Positions 35,238 to 44,870 of a stretch of DNA of 64,000 nucleotides are shown one piece after another; the stretch's first letter is position 1, and the number at the start of each line of letters is the position of its first letter. The notes under the pieces are model-generated. The model was not told the DNA's origin. It was given only the letters and a program-made list of their open reading frames with translations, and made no database searches. Position numbers and translations under genes: made by a program. The DNA comes from Proteiniclasticum aestuarii (GTDB lineage Bacteria > Bacillota > Clostridia > Clostridiales > Clostridiaceae), in the NCBI RefSeq assembly GCF_017368455.1, contig NZ_JAFNJU010000003.1, positions 186,001 through 250,000 of the forward strand, read 5' to 3'.

Positions 35238-35759
35238 TTATATTCTTTTCTTTAAATTCGAGAAAGCCTCATTATGATCTTCCAGATACTGCTTCAGCTG
35301 GCTCAGCTTACAATTACCAGAATCGTATTTTCTGATTTCTGTCAGTAAGTCGTTTTCATCACCGGAAAGGTTCTCCTGCTGATCATCAAAGTGATTTACT
35401 ACGTTCTGAAGCTCTGTCTTCAGCTCCTCGTCCTCTGTGATATCTGTAAATCCATAGCCTTTCAGCCTTTCGATGACTTTCTCCATGGAGGGATCATTGA
35501 ATCTTTCATACCAGTCCAGGAATCCCTTGAGCTGCATGCTGTTTTCAGATACTCCATTTTCAGGGAGAACAAGCTTGATCCCACCATCTTTAATCCATTG
35601 CAGAGTAATGGCATCTCCAACACTTCTGAACTGCTTTTTTGTGGACATAAAGTCCGTAAAGAAGCCAATATTGATCTCTTCTACAAGTTCCTTACTCAGA
35701 GACAGGGTGGAGCTTTTACTGACAATACGGTAACCTCTAAAAATTTTATCAAACATCAT
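35238..35759 (-). CDS. Hypothetical protein convergent with recR
   Basis: This is a 173-aa protein, mostly helical and acidic. The first part, FDKIFRGYRIVSKSSTLSLSK, is followed by a domain ending in repeated acidic helices. A GGAAGGAAG ribosome site lies before the double ATG (35759/35756). No family is recognised. Base composition matches the chromosome rather than the cargo. It is the first chromosomal gene to the right of the island. Confidence 0.6.
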   Translation of the reverse strand: MMFDKIFRGYRIVSKSSTLSLSKELVEEINIGFFTDFMSTKKQFRSVGDAITLQWIKDGGIKLVLPENGVSENSMQLKGFLDWYERFNDPSMEKVIERLKGYGFTDITEDEELKTELQNVVNHFDDQQENLSGDENDLLTEIRKYDSGNCKLSQLKQYLEDHNEAFSNLKKRI

Positions 35760-36074
35760 TACTGTTATTCTTCCTTCCTTGTTTCAAACTAAAATTAATA
35801 CCTCAAGCCAATAGTATATCGCAAGGGGCTCAATGAAAATGTGAATCTTTGATTCGCTTCCAAATTTTGAAGTGGATCGTATTTCGATAAAGAAGTAATA
35901 CCAGATGTTACAGGGTGTAATGTTTAAATTGTGAATTTTGTTTGTTCACGTATCTCCAGTTGTTAGAGAATCTTAATGAAATTGATACAGAATCTCTTTG
36001 GTAGTTTACAACTTAAATTTGTATAATGAAATTAATCAATTTGATAATATATAATAAATCAGGAGGAATTATTC
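35760..36074. other. Intergenic region with a probable promoter
   Basis: It is AT-rich. TTGGTA, 18 bp, TATAAT at about 35999-36028 could drive the small gene at 36075. I see nothing else in it. Confidence 0.4.
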
Positions 36075-36239
36075 ATGGCTGATAATGAAAACAAAGATAT
36101 AAACGTGGAAAAGAGAAACGTAAATAGAAATGAGAATCCGGGTCTTGTTGGATCCACTTTCATAAAGTATGGAGCATATATCATCATTCTGCTGATTGTA
36201 CTTTATTTCGTTATCAACTACATACTGCCTATGCTGTAA
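36075..36239 (+). CDS. Small single-span membrane protein
   Basis: This is a 54-aa protein with an ideal AGGAGG site 9 bp before the ATG. A polar, charged N-terminus (MADNENKDINVEKRNVNRNE) is followed by one membrane helix (YIIILLIVLYFVINYIL) at the C-terminal end. It is short but well supported by the ribosome site and by the helix. A role as a small membrane regulator is possible. The function is unknown. Confidence 0.6.
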   Translation: MADNENKDINVEKRNVNRNENPGLVGSTFIKYGAYIIILLIVLYFVINYILPML

Positions 36240-36446
36240 AGGTGCAATAATGAGATCAAGGCGTTTGTCTTGGTCTTTCTTTTTGTTTGGATACTGCTGT
36301 ATCATGACAATATAGCGTTTACATTCGACTTCATGGCAAATATTGCTTTATAACGGATTAATTGTGGATATTTAATGATCTTTGGCATAAACTGAAACTA
36401 TCAATCCTATTCAAGAGATAGGCAAATAAATCAGAGAGGTGAAATC

Positions 36447-38051
36447 ATGGAACTTAAGGTAAAAAGCTTGAAAGAACTCGAGAGCAAGGGAATAAAGGTA
36501 CCACAGTTTGATGTGGAAAGCATGGTGAAAAAAACAAAGGAGGATCCTGTGTGGGTGCACTTTGGTGCAGGAAATATCTTCAGAGGCTTTATCGCGAACC
36601 TGCAGCATGCCCTGCTGGACGATGGTGTAACAGATAAGGGGATCATCGCAGCGGAAACCTTTGATTTTGACATCATAGACAAGATCTATGAACCATACGA
36701 TAATCTGACACTGCTGGTCAGTCTCAATGCGGACGGCAGCACATCAAACTCAGTGGTGGCAAGCATCGCGGAAGGTGTCAAGGCCAATCTGTCCGATGAG
36801 AAGAATGCGGCCAGACTGAAAGAGATTTTTGAGAATCCGTCCCTTCAGATGATCAGCTTCACCATCACAGAAAAAGGATATGCATTAACCAATGTGAATG
36901 GAGATGTATTCCCATTCGTAACCAAGGATTTTGAAAATGGTCCAACGAGCCCAAGTCATGCCATGAGCGTCGTCACATCCCTGCTTTATGCAAGATACCA
37001 GAAGGGCAAGTATCCTCTGGCAGTGGTCAGCATGGACAACTGCAGCCACAATGGTGAAAAGGTGGAAACATCCGTGAAGACCATCGCAGGCGAATGGCTG
37101 AAGAGAGGGTTCGTAGATCAGGGATTCATTGATTACATCAATGATGAAAAGAAGATTTCCTTCCCATGGAGCATGATCGATAAAATCACACCTAGACCAG
37201 CAGAAGAAGTGAAGAACATGCTGGATGAACTGGGTGTGGAGAACATGGCACCGGTGGTCACATCCAAGAATACGTTCATTGCACCGTATGTCAATGCGGA
37301 AGTGCCACAGTATCTGGTTGTGGAAGACAAGTTCCCCAATGGAAGACCGGAACTTGAGAAGGCAGGCGTATACTTCACCGACAGAGACACCGTGAACAAT
37401 ACGGAAACCATGAAGGTGACCACCTGCCTGAATCCGCTTCATACTGCACTGGCTGTCTATGGATGCGTACTGGGCTTTGACAGCATTTCAGCTGAAATGA
37501 ACGATAAAGAGCTGAAAACTCTGGTGGAGAAGATCGGTTATGAAGAAGGTATGCCTGTGGTGGTTGATCCGAAGATCATCAGCCCGAAGAGCTTCATCAA
37601 GGAAGTCATTGAAGAAAGACTGCCTAATCCATTCATTCCCGATACCCCACAGAGAATCGCAACGGATACAAGCCAGAAAGTGGCCATCAGGTTTGGTGAA
37701 ACCATCAAGTCCTACATGAAGAGAGAGGATCTGGATGCCTCTTCACTGACATATATTCCTCTGGCACTGGCCGGATGGCTGAGATATCTTCTGGGTGTGG
37801 ATGACAACCTTGAAAAATTCGAGTTATCCAGCGATCCGATGCTTTCAGAGCTTCAGAGCAAGCTGGAAGGCATCAAGGTTGGAGATGTCTCCTCCTACAC
37901 AGGTCAGCTGAAGGATGTGCTGTCCAATGAGATTCTGTTCGGACTGGACCTTGAAAAAGCAGGTCTGGCAGACAAGGTGGAAGGCATGTTCCTGGAACTC
38001 ATTGCAGGCAAGAATGCAGTAAGAGACACACTGAAGAAGTACTTAGCTTAA
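36447..38051 (+). CDS. Mannitol dehydrogenase family protein (fructuronate reductase-like)
   Basis: This is a 534-aa long-chain NAD(P)-dependent polyol dehydrogenase. The N-terminal Rossmann part contains VWVHFGAGNIFRGF. The catalytic region carries the family K-x5-N-x2-H set (KVTTCLNPLHTALAVYG), so it looks active. Related enzymes reduce fructuronate to mannonate (UxuB) or oxidise mannitol or altronate; the substrate cannot be decided here since no uronate or mannitol genes are near. GAGGTG before the ATG fits. A terminator follows at once, so it is a single-gene unit. Confidence 0.85.
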   Translation: MELKVKSLKELESKGIKVPQFDVESMVKKTKEDPVWVHFGAGNIFRGFIANLQHALLDDGVTDKGIIAAETFDFDIIDKIYEPYDNLTLLVSLNADGSTSNSVVASIAEGVKANLSDEKNAARLKEIFENPSLQMISFTITEKGYALTNVNGDVFPFVTKDFENGPTSPSHAMSVVTSLLYARYQKGKYPLAVVSMDNCSHNGEKVETSVKTIAGEWLKRGFVDQGFIDYINDEKKISFPWSMIDKITPRPAEEVKNMLDELGVENMAPVVTSKNTFIAPYVNAEVPQYLVVEDKFPNGRPELEKAGVYFTDRDTVNNTETMKVTTCLNPLHTALAVYGCVLGFDSISAEMNDKELKTLVEKIGYEEGMPVVVDPKIISPKSFIKEVIEERLPNPFIPDTPQRIATDTSQKVAIRFGETIKSYMKREDLDASSLTYIPLALAGWLRYLLGVDDNLEKFELSSDPMLSELQSKLEGIKVGDVSSYTGQLKDVLSNEILFGLDLEKAGLADKVEGMFLELIAGKNAVRDTLKKYLA

Positions 38052-38065
38052 TAAGATCCAACTTT

Positions 38066-38090
38066 GAAACGGCCTTCGGGCCGTTTCTTT
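38066..38090 (+). terminator. Terminator after the polyol dehydrogenase gene
   Basis: GAAACGGCC-TTCG-GGCCGTTTC, followed by TTT. Confidence 0.85.
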
Positions 38091-38253
38091 ATATCCGGAA
38101 AATGTGCAGAGAGCTTCAGCATCAAGGATGTTTCGGGTTGCATTTTTACTGTTTTTGTGTGAAATGCATGGTCCGGACCTGTGAAATCCTTTATAATGGT
38201 CCTGTATACAGTGTGCAGAAGAAAAACAGAAGGAATAAAAGGAGTGTCGATAA

Positions 38254-38997
38254 GTGGATGAATACATGAAGGAAGTCATAAAGCTGGCGGATCTGAGCCA
38301 GAACAAACCGCTGAATGAAATCGTGTTTGAGGGACTTAGAATCGCCATCATCAAAGGAATCATTCCCGTGGGTGAGAGAATCAACGAGTCGGTCTATGCT
38401 GAGAAGATGAATATCAGCAGAACCCCTGTAAGAGAAGCCCTCCGAAGGATCCAGGAAGAAGGACTGGTGGAGTATGTTCCGCACTATGGCGTAGTGGTGA
38501 AGAAGATCACCATTGAAGATGCGGTTGAAATCTATCAGATCCGAAAGGCGCTGGATATTCTGGCTACCCAGAATGCCATGAAGATCATGACCGAGGAGCA
38601 GTTTGATGAGATGAAAGCGCTGCTGGAAAAAACCGATGAGGCGGATACCAGAGGAGATTATAAAGAAGTCATTGAGCTTTCCAGACAGTTCAACGACATG
38701 ATCTACGAGTTTTGCAGAATGCCGAGACTGGATGTCATCGTGAAGAAACTGAGACAGTATCTCATGCGCTTTCGAGACATCTCTCTTACGGAAAACGACC
38801 GTAGACGAAAAGCGCTGGATGAGCACTGGCTCCTGTATCAGAATATGAGACAGAAGAACTATGAACAGGTGGCCATCATCACCTCGGAGCATCTGGATTA
38901 CTCAGAGAAGTTCATCCTCAAAGAAATGAGAAGAATTGAAGAGGAAGCGGATGATCAGGCCAGGGAAAAGGATAGAAGTAATGGAAGAAAAAAATAG
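38254..38997 (+). CDS. GntR family regulator, FCD type; likely citrate regulator
   Basis: This 247-aa protein has an N-terminal winged helix (LNEIVFEGLRIAIIKGIIPVGERI and ISRTPVREALRRIQEEGLVE) and an all-helical FCD ligand domain with metal-binding-type histidine positions (RQFNDMIY, DEHWLLYQ, SEHLDYSEK). FCD domains bind organic acids. It overlaps citG, and CitO, the citrate regulator of lactic acid bacteria, is of the same type, so control of the citrate genes is inferred. The start is GTG 38254, with AAAGGAG upstream; ATG 38266 is an alternative. Confidence 0.85.
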   Translation: MDEYMKEVIKLADLSQNKPLNEIVFEGLRIAIIKGIIPVGERINESVYAEKMNISRTPVREALRRIQEEGLVEYVPHYGVVVKKITIEDAVEIYQIRKALDILATQNAMKIMTEEQFDEMKALLEKTDEADTRGDYKEVIELSRQFNDMIYEFCRMPRLDVIVKKLRQYLMRFRDISLTENDRRRKALDEHWLLYQNMRQKNYEQVAIITSEHLDYSEKFILKEMRRIEEEADDQAREKDRSNGRKK

Positions 38998-39883
38998 AGC
39001 ACATCATTGGGCGGAGGAAGCGGCAAAGCTTGCAGAGGAATCCATTCTCACGGAAGCGGTTCTGACACCCAAACCAGGGCTTGTGGATGCGAAGGACAGC
39101 GGTTCCCACAAGGATATGGATATTTTCACCTTTCTTCGCAGTGCTGTAAGCCTTCGAGAAGGATTCAAAGAGATGTTTCTCTCCGGATATCATGGGGGTG
39201 CGGATCTCAAGGAGCTTCTCAAAAGCCTGCGACCAAAGGGGATGGATATTGAAGCCCGGATGTTTGAAGCGACGAAGGACATCAACACCCACAAAGGAAT
39301 CATCTTTTCCATGGGACTTCTTCTGGCTGCCCTGGGAAACCATATGAGTAGATCCGATTATCAGAAAAATCAGCTCCCGACATTCACTGAAAAGGACACG
39401 GAAGAAGTGTTTCAGATCATCCGGTCCATGACGAAAGGCATCATTCAGAGCGATTTTAAGAATCTTAATGAGAAAACCCTGCTGACTCATGGAGAAAGAC
39501 TCTACAAAGAATATGGTTTTACAGGCATCCGAGGAGAAGCGGAAAAAGGATATCCTGTATTAAGAGAAAAAGTGCTTCCTGTTTTACGGGAAGGTGGATA
39601 CAAGGAACAGTCCTATGACAGCAGGCTACTGGACATGCTGATGATCCTCATGAGTGAAGTGGAAGACTCGAACATCGTGAGCCGAGGTGGCATGGAGTCA
39701 CTGCAGTACGTAAGAAGAAGTGCAGATAGATTCATGAAGGATGGCGGGATGAGAAATCCCACCGCATTGGAGAAGCTTCATGAAATGAATCAGGACTTCG
39801 TGAAGAGAAATCTTTCTCCAGGCGGATCGGCAGATCTTCTTTCTCTGGCTGTTTTTCTGGGGAAAATGGAAAATATCTTATGA
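38981..39883 (+). CDS. citG: Triphosphoribosyl-dephospho-CoA synthase
   Basis: CitG (300 aa) makes the precursor of the prosthetic group of citrate lyase from dephospho-CoA and ATP. Family marks are EAVLTPKPGLVDAKDSGSHKDMD near residue 25, INTHKGIIFSMGLLLAALG near 105, and SNIVSRGGMESLQYV. ATG 38981 overlaps the regulator gene by 17 bp and has AAAGGAT upstream; the earlier TTG at 38936 would extend far into the regulator. A terminator follows. The partner transferase CitX is encoded at 51794. Confidence 0.92.
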   Translation: MEEKNRAHHWAEEAAKLAEESILTEAVLTPKPGLVDAKDSGSHKDMDIFTFLRSAVSLREGFKEMFLSGYHGGADLKELLKSLRPKGMDIEARMFEATKDINTHKGIIFSMGLLLAALGNHMSRSDYQKNQLPTFTEKDTEEVFQIIRSMTKGIIQSDFKNLNEKTLLTHGERLYKEYGFTGIRGEAEKGYPVLREKVLPVLREGGYKEQSYDSRLLDMLMILMSEVEDSNIVSRGGMESLQYVRRSADRFMKDGGMRNPTALEKLHEMNQDFVKRNLSPGGSADLLSLAVFLGKMENIL

Positions 39884-39921
39884 ATAGCTAGTAAATAGAA
39901 TAGATTAGTTACAGGCATATG

Positions 39922-39955
39922 AAAAACCCTCTCGCTTAGAAACGAGAGGGTTTTT
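39922..39955. terminator. Bidirectional terminator between citG and oadB
   Basis: AACCCTCTCG/CGAGAGGGTT with an eight-base loop, flanked by A on one side and T on the other. It serves both convergent genes. Confidence 0.88.
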
Positions 39956-39981
39956 GAATATATAAACTGATATCGGAATTG

Positions 39982-41094
39982 TTAACCGAAGAAGTTCAGG
40001 AGAACGCCGGCTGCTATGGCAGAACCGATGACTCCGGCTACGTTGGGTCCCATGGCATGCATGAGCAGGAAATTGGAAGGGTCTTCTTCCTGTCCAACCT
40101 TCTGAACCACTCTTGCGGCCATTGGCACTGCAGATACACCTGCTGCACCGATCATCGGATTGATCTGACCCTTGGTGAGCTTACTCATGAGCTTACCGAA
40201 GAGTACGCCTGAAGCGGTTCCGATGGAGAAGGCTACAAGTCCCAGTGCGATGATGCCCAGGGTCTTGGGGTTGAGTAGTGTTTCTGCATCCGCCTTGGCG
40301 CCTACTGTCAGTCCGATGAGGATGGTTACAGTGTACATCATGGCGTTCTTGCCCACTTCAACCAGATTCGGTACAACGCCCACTTCCTTGATCAGGTTAC
40401 CGAACATTAGCATACCCACAAGAGGAGCTGCACTTGGAACCAGAAGAATCACGACGATGGTCACGATGATGGGGAAGAGAATCTTCTCCAGTCTGGAAAC
40501 AGGTCTCAGCTGCTTCATCTTGATCTGTCTTTCTTCCTTGGTGGTGAGCATTCGGATGATCGGTGGCTGAATCACTGGCACAAGAGCCATGTAGGAGTAA
40601 GCCGCCAGAGCGATGGGTCCTAGAAGATGATCCGCCAGCTGGCTGGTCAGATAGATGGCTGTAGGGCCGTCTGCTCCACCGATGATTCCTATGGATGCTG
40701 CTTCAAGGGCAGTATATCCAAGAAGGATGGCACCGAGGAATGCGAAGAAGATACCCATCTGAGCAGCTGCACCCAGGAGCATGCTCTTGGGATTGGCGAT
40801 GAGGGGACCGAAGTCTGTGGAGGCTCCGACACCCAGGAAGATCAGAGAAGGATAGATACCGTACTCGATCCCCATGTAGAGCAGTCTCAGAAGACCGCCC
40901 TCTTCCATCAGTCCGTTGCCTGGCAGATTCACCAGAAGCATACCGAAGGCGATGGGGATGAGCAGGTAAGGTTCGTATTTCTTATAAATGCCGAGATAGA
41001 GGAAAAACAGAGATATGCCGATCATGAGAAGGGCCTGTCCGTTCAGCTGCATGATTCCGCTGCTGGCAAAAAATTCGCTTAGTATTTCTAACAT
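39982..41094 (-). CDS. oadB: Oxaloacetate decarboxylase beta subunit (sodium pump)
   Basis: This is the membrane subunit (370 aa) that decarboxylates carboxybiotin and exports sodium. It is a run of hydrophobic helices with the family stretches FLGVGASTDFGPLIANPKSM, GADGPTAIYLTSQLA and GAAGVSAVPMAARVVQ. Its amino acid end EDPSNFLLMHAMGPNVAGVIGSA is typical of the group. It is the last gene of a four-gene minus-strand operon. Related decarboxylases for methylmalonyl-CoA and glutaconyl-CoA share this subunit; the neighbouring alpha subunit and citrate genes point to oxaloacetate. Confidence 0.92.
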   Translation of the reverse strand: MLEILSEFFASSGIMQLNGQALLMIGISLFFLYLGIYKKYEPYLLIPIAFGMLLVNLPGNGLMEEGGLLRLLYMGIEYGIYPSLIFLGVGASTDFGPLIANPKSMLLGAAAQMGIFFAFLGAILLGYTALEAASIGIIGGADGPTAIYLTSQLADHLLGPIALAAYSYMALVPVIQPPIIRMLTTKEERQIKMKQLRPVSRLEKILFPIIVTIVVILLVPSAAPLVGMLMFGNLIKEVGVVPNLVEVGKNAMMYTVTILIGLTVGAKADAETLLNPKTLGIIALGLVAFSIGTASGVLFGKLMSKLTKGQINPMIGAAGVSAVPMAARVVQKVGQEEDPSNFLLMHAMGPNVAGVIGSAIAAGVLLNFFG

Positions 41095-41103
41095 TTATGC
41101 CAC

Positions 41104-41454
41104 CTACTTCGTTGCGATGGTCATAAGAAGAGCGCCACTATCCACGACCTGTCCGTCTTTTGCCTGAACAGTGGATACGGTTCCGTCAAATGGGGACACG
41201 ATTTCATTTTCAAGCTTCATGGCTTCCAGAATCGCCAGAACCTGACCCTTCTTTACGGCCTGTCCTGGAGCAACCTTGACGGACATGATGGTTCCCTGGA
41301 TTGGTGCCTCGATCTTTTCATCTGATGACTGTGGTGATGCAGCAGCTGGTGCAGCTGGTGCGCTCACGGGAGCTGAAGCGGTCTCATTGGCTCCTGCTTC
41401 CTCTACTTCTACCATATATACTTTTCCGTTAACGGTGATCTTGTATGTTTTCAT
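41104..41454 (-). CDS. Biotin carboxyl carrier protein of the decarboxylase
   Basis: This is a 116-aa biotin carrier: a short N-terminal part, an Ala/Pro-rich hinge (SAPVSAPAAPAAASPQ), and a biotinyl domain with the attachment motif EAMKLE. In many bacteria this domain is the C-terminus of the alpha subunit; here it is a separate gene 10 bp from oadB. It carries the carboxyl group from alpha to beta. Confidence 0.93.
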   Translation of the reverse strand: MKTYKITVNGKVYMVEVEEAGANETASAPVSAPAAPAAASPQSSDEKIEAPIQGTIMSVKVAPGQAVKKGQVLAILEAMKLENEIVSPFDGTVSTVQAKDGQVVDSGALLMTIATK

Positions 41455-41466
41455 TTATTTATCTCC

Positions 41467-41757
41467 TTACCCTATTCTCTTTATGGATTTTACTTTGACA
41501 TTACCCTGATACTCTTCTTTGGCCAGTGCAGATGCTGTGAGCATCGCAACCATTCTGTCTTCTTCATCGTTATCCTGATGTGCAGGAGCCGCCACTGGTG
41601 CCGCTGTCACTGCTTTGTTCTTTCCATTCAGATCCTGTGGCAGGAACTTGAAAGAATAAATGATCATCTGCAGGAGTACAAGGATGAGGAAAACCACGAG
41701 CATGGCGAAGATGGACATGGTGATGCCATCTGAAAACTGGAAATTATTGATATCCAT
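41467..41757 (-). CDS. oadG: Oxaloacetate decarboxylase gamma-type subunit (OadG)
   Basis: This is a 96-aa protein with one N-terminal membrane helix (SIFAMLVVFLILVLLQMIIYSF), a Pro/Ala-rich linker (AAPVAAPAHQ) and a charged end (VAMLTASALAKEE). This is the layout of OadG, which links alpha to the membrane and helps assembly. It is 10 bp from oadA. Confidence 0.85.
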   Translation of the reverse strand: MDINNFQFSDGITMSIFAMLVVFLILVLLQMIIYSFKFLPQDLNGKNKAVTAAPVAAPAHQDNDEEDRMVAMLTASALAKEEYQGNVKVKSIKRIG

Positions 41758-41767
41758 GTTGTTTTTC

Positions 41768-43189
41768 CTACCTTTCTATTATCATTTCGAATTCTACGAC
41801 TTCGTTCTTGTTCTCTATCACCGGAGCGGCACTTTTTCCTTCAGGTGCCTCCGTCTTGGGCTTCAGGATGGCCTGCTGCGGATTCATGATGTAGGACAGG
41901 ACTTCTTCGTCCTTGGCCTCGCGTCCGAGCTTCTCTTCCATTTCCTTCTTGGCTTCGTCATAGACCGGAGATAATTCGGAAACAGGTCTTGGAGGCTGAA
42001 CGACTTCGTCTCCAAGGATCTTCTTCATGATCTCTTCATCTACGGGAGCAGGGGACTTTCCATAGCCGCCTCTCAGGTAGGTCTTGATTTCGTTGGGGAT
42101 CATCTTGTAGCGTTCTCCGCTGATGACGTTCATGACCGCCTGGGTGCCCACCATCTGGGACAGTGGCGTTACTAGTGGCGGATAACCCATGTCTTTTCTC
42201 ACTTCAGGGATTTCCTTCAGCACTTCTGTGAAGCGATGGAACATCTTTGCATCCTGAAGCTGACTCATGAGGTTCGAGAGCATTCCACCAGGTACTTCGT
42301 ACTTGAGAATCTTCGGATTGACCACCAGGGCTCTTGCCTTGTACTGACCGCTGTCGATGTACTTCTGGGCAATCTTGTCTGCCAGTTCATAGGCATCATC
42401 CAGCGCCTGTGCATCATACTCCACTTCTCTGCCGATGTTCTTGGCCGTCTCGTAAATAGTTTCCGCAGCGATGTGGCTGGTTCCGCCGGAGAATGGAGAG
42501 ATTACCGTATCCACGATATCCGCGCCGGCTTCCATGGCTCTCAGCATGACGAGGTGCGTGAGTCCTGCAGTGGTGTGACTGTGGACATTTATGGGAAGAT
42601 CCGTTACGGACTTCAGTGCCTTGACCAGGCTGTAGGCCGCATCAGGAACCAGAATTCCTGCCATGTCCTTGATGCAGATGGAATCTGCGCCCATGTCCGC
42701 CATCTTCTTCACGAGATTCACGAAGTATTCCTCTGTATGCACTGGGCTCACAGTGTAACTGATGGCACACTGGCAGTGGCCGCCGTGCTTCTTGATGAAC
42801 TTCACGGAATTCTCGATGTTGTTCATATCATTCAAGGCATCGAAGACTCTTATGATGTCTATGCCGTTTTCGATGGCAAGTTTTATGAATCTTTCCAGGG
42901 TGTCGTTGTCATAGTGTCTGTAGCCCACCAGGTTCTGACCACGCAGAAGCATGGACAGCTTGGTGTTTTTGGCTGCTTTTCTGATTTCTCTCAGAATTTC
43001 CCAGGGGCTTTCGTTCAGGAATCTCAGAGCGGAATCAAAGGTGGCGCCGCCCCATACTTCAAGGGCATTGTAACCGACTTTGTCCAGAGCGGTGACAAGC
43101 TTTATGATGTCTTCTTTCTCCATTCTTGTGGCAAGAAGACTCTGATTGCCATCTCGGACGGTCAGGTCATTGAGCAGGACTTTTGTCAT
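41768..43189 (-). CDS. oadA: Oxaloacetate decarboxylase alpha subunit, carboxyltransferase
   Basis: This is a 473-aa enzyme that moves the carboxyl group from oxaloacetate to biotin, releasing pyruvate. The TIM-barrel signature TVRDGNQSLLATRM opens it. The metal site HSHTTAGL and the key lysine region CIKDMAGIL are intact, and a conserved C-terminal domain follows. It lacks the biotin domain, which is a separate gene. The N-terminal ATG 43189 has GGAGGAG upstream. It is first in the operon oadA-oadG-biotin carrier-oadB, downstream of citS with a terminator between. Confidence 0.93.
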   Translation of the reverse strand: MTKVLLNDLTVRDGNQSLLATRMEKEDIIKLVTALDKVGYNALEVWGGATFDSALRFLNESPWEILREIRKAAKNTKLSMLLRGQNLVGYRHYDNDTLERFIKLAIENGIDIIRVFDALNDMNNIENSVKFIKKHGGHCQCAISYTVSPVHTEEYFVNLVKKMADMGADSICIKDMAGILVPDAAYSLVKALKSVTDLPINVHSHTTAGLTHLVMLRAMEAGADIVDTVISPFSGGTSHIAAETIYETAKNIGREVEYDAQALDDAYELADKIAQKYIDSGQYKARALVVNPKILKYEVPGGMLSNLMSQLQDAKMFHRFTEVLKEIPEVRKDMGYPPLVTPLSQMVGTQAVMNVISGERYKMIPNEIKTYLRGGYGKSPAPVDEEIMKKILGDEVVQPPRPVSELSPVYDEAKKEMEEKLGREAKDEEVLSYIMNPQQAILKPKTEAPEGKSAAPVIENKNEVVEFEMIIER

Positions 43190-43380
43190 ATTTTCTCCTC
43201 CTATTTATTAGGATGTCTTTCAGTAAAGTACACGAAACGGATTTTCATCGGTCTTAATTTCATGCGGGAAAGACAGTCTAAATTTCAATCACTACTAGTA
43301 TAAACGATTACGAATCAGGGAACAACCACACCATCATGAAAATACAGCGAAAGTACATGATTAAAATCCGGGATATGAAT

Positions 43381-43414
43381 AAAGTGCACGACTGTCTATG
43401 AGTCGTGCACTTTT
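43381..43414. terminator. Terminator between citS and oadA
   Basis: AAAGTGCACGACT/AGTCGTGCACTTT around seven bases, flanked by T. It divides the minus-strand citrate genes into two units. Confidence 0.8.
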
Positions 43415-43462
43415 AAGGGAGCTACCTAATGATAGTATGATAGTTTCAATCTAAGGCTTCAG

Positions 43463-44767
43463 CTACATCATGAAGGAGAAGGCAAAGCTTCCCAGAATCA
43501 GGATGATGGCTCCGCCAAGACGGCTGGACAGCTGTGCGTAGGCGATGAGGTCCATTCTGTCCGCAGCACCAAGGACCGCCAGGTCTCCAGATCCACCTCT
43601 GTTGGCCATACAAAGACCAGCTGTGATGGCAGCGTCGATGGGATAGAATCCCACAAGGTATCCGACCAGTGCGGATCCGATGATGGCACCGACAACGATG
43701 AACAGTGCAATGATTGCATTCTGTGGCGTAAGGGCTGCAACGAATTCTCCAAGGTCCATATCTGCACCTACACCAACCATGATGAGGATGGTAAGGTTTG
43801 TTGTTGTGAAGGACTGAAGCTTCTTGGCACCCATTCTGATGCTCTTAGGCACAACACCGGTAGCTGCAAGAACCACTACAAAAAGAATCATGTAGGCAAG
43901 CTGATGGATGGGTGCTCCGAATATTTCTGGAAGGATGCTCTTTGACATCAGTCTACCGAAGGTGTACGCCGCAACGGTCAGGAAAAGACCAGCTCCGATA
44001 TCCCCCATGGTAACTTTGTAGTTCACATCATCAGATACATCAAAGGTGGAGTTTCTAAGAAGCGTCTTCTTGTCTCCAGTCCAGGATGGCTTCTTCTCCC
44101 CAAGGGAGTTCAGCAGAGCACCGGAGATGATGGCGAAGATATTGGCGATGGTCAGAATGACGATGGCGAAGGCATAGTAGGAATCACTGCTTCCGCCTGT
44201 CACATCCGCATAGATCTGTGACAGTGGGATTGCACCAGCTCCGTTACCACCACCCATGACTGGCAGCACATACTGCAGCATGATCATAGCAGGGTTCACA
44301 CCAAAGACCAGTCCTGCAAGGGAACCAAGGATTCCGGCACCTATAACACCACCAAGGATGGCAGGAACGTAGCCTGCAAAGCTCTTCAGCAGGATGTCTC
44401 TATCCAGAGATAGTACTGAACCTGTGATCAGAACGATGATGAAAAACGTAAGGAAGTTGGTATCGCTCATGAATACATCCATGGATTCCACATAGCTTTC
44501 AGGAATCAGGTTCCACTGAACGAGGGCAGAAGTACCGAGGAAGGTAAGGACAAGTCCGCCTCCCACATATTTGTTCCAGATGGGAATTCTCTTTCCGATT
44601 TCATTGAGCGGGATGGCGATGGCAAGCATAAGGGCCATGATTCCGCCCATATCTGTGGAGAGAACCTCCAGATAAGTGGCAACGTAAATAATGAGTATGG
44701 CAGCTAAAGCAAACCACCATGGCATGGAAAAGAGCCTGAGGCCTTTTTTGTCGGTAGTAGTAGTCAT
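43463..44767 (-). CDS. 2-hydroxycarboxylate transporter (citrate/malate, sodium-linked)
   Basis: This is a 434-aa transporter of the 2HCT family (CitS, CimH). About eleven hydrophobic segments are seen, and the two re-entrant loop motifs are present: MGGGNGAGAIPLS and ANRGGSGDLAVLGA. It would bring citrate in with sodium. Its location after citDEF supports citrate as substrate, although malate is possible. GGAGGAATG precedes the start. No defect was noted. Confidence 0.9.
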   Translation of the reverse strand: MTTTTDKKGLRLFSMPWWFALAAILIIYVATYLEVLSTDMGGIMALMLAIAIPLNEIGKRIPIWNKYVGGGLVLTFLGTSALVQWNLIPESYVESMDVFMSDTNFLTFFIIVLITGSVLSLDRDILLKSFAGYVPAILGGVIGAGILGSLAGLVFGVNPAMIMLQYVLPVMGGGNGAGAIPLSQIYADVTGGSSDSYYAFAIVILTIANIFAIISGALLNSLGEKKPSWTGDKKTLLRNSTFDVSDDVNYKVTMGDIGAGLFLTVAAYTFGRLMSKSILPEIFGAPIHQLAYMILFVVVLAATGVVPKSIRMGAKKLQSFTTTNLTILIMVGVGADMDLGEFVAALTPQNAIIALFIVVGAIIGSALVGYLVGFYPIDAAITAGLCMANRGGSGDLAVLGAADRMDLIAYAQLSSRLGGAIILILGSFAFSFMM

Positions 44768-44870
44768 TGATCATTCCTCCGATTATGTATTATTTAGTAT
44801 GAATATATTATTTCAAGATGAACATCGCTCAAGATAGGATTAGACATTCATCATTGGAATCCAATTGATA

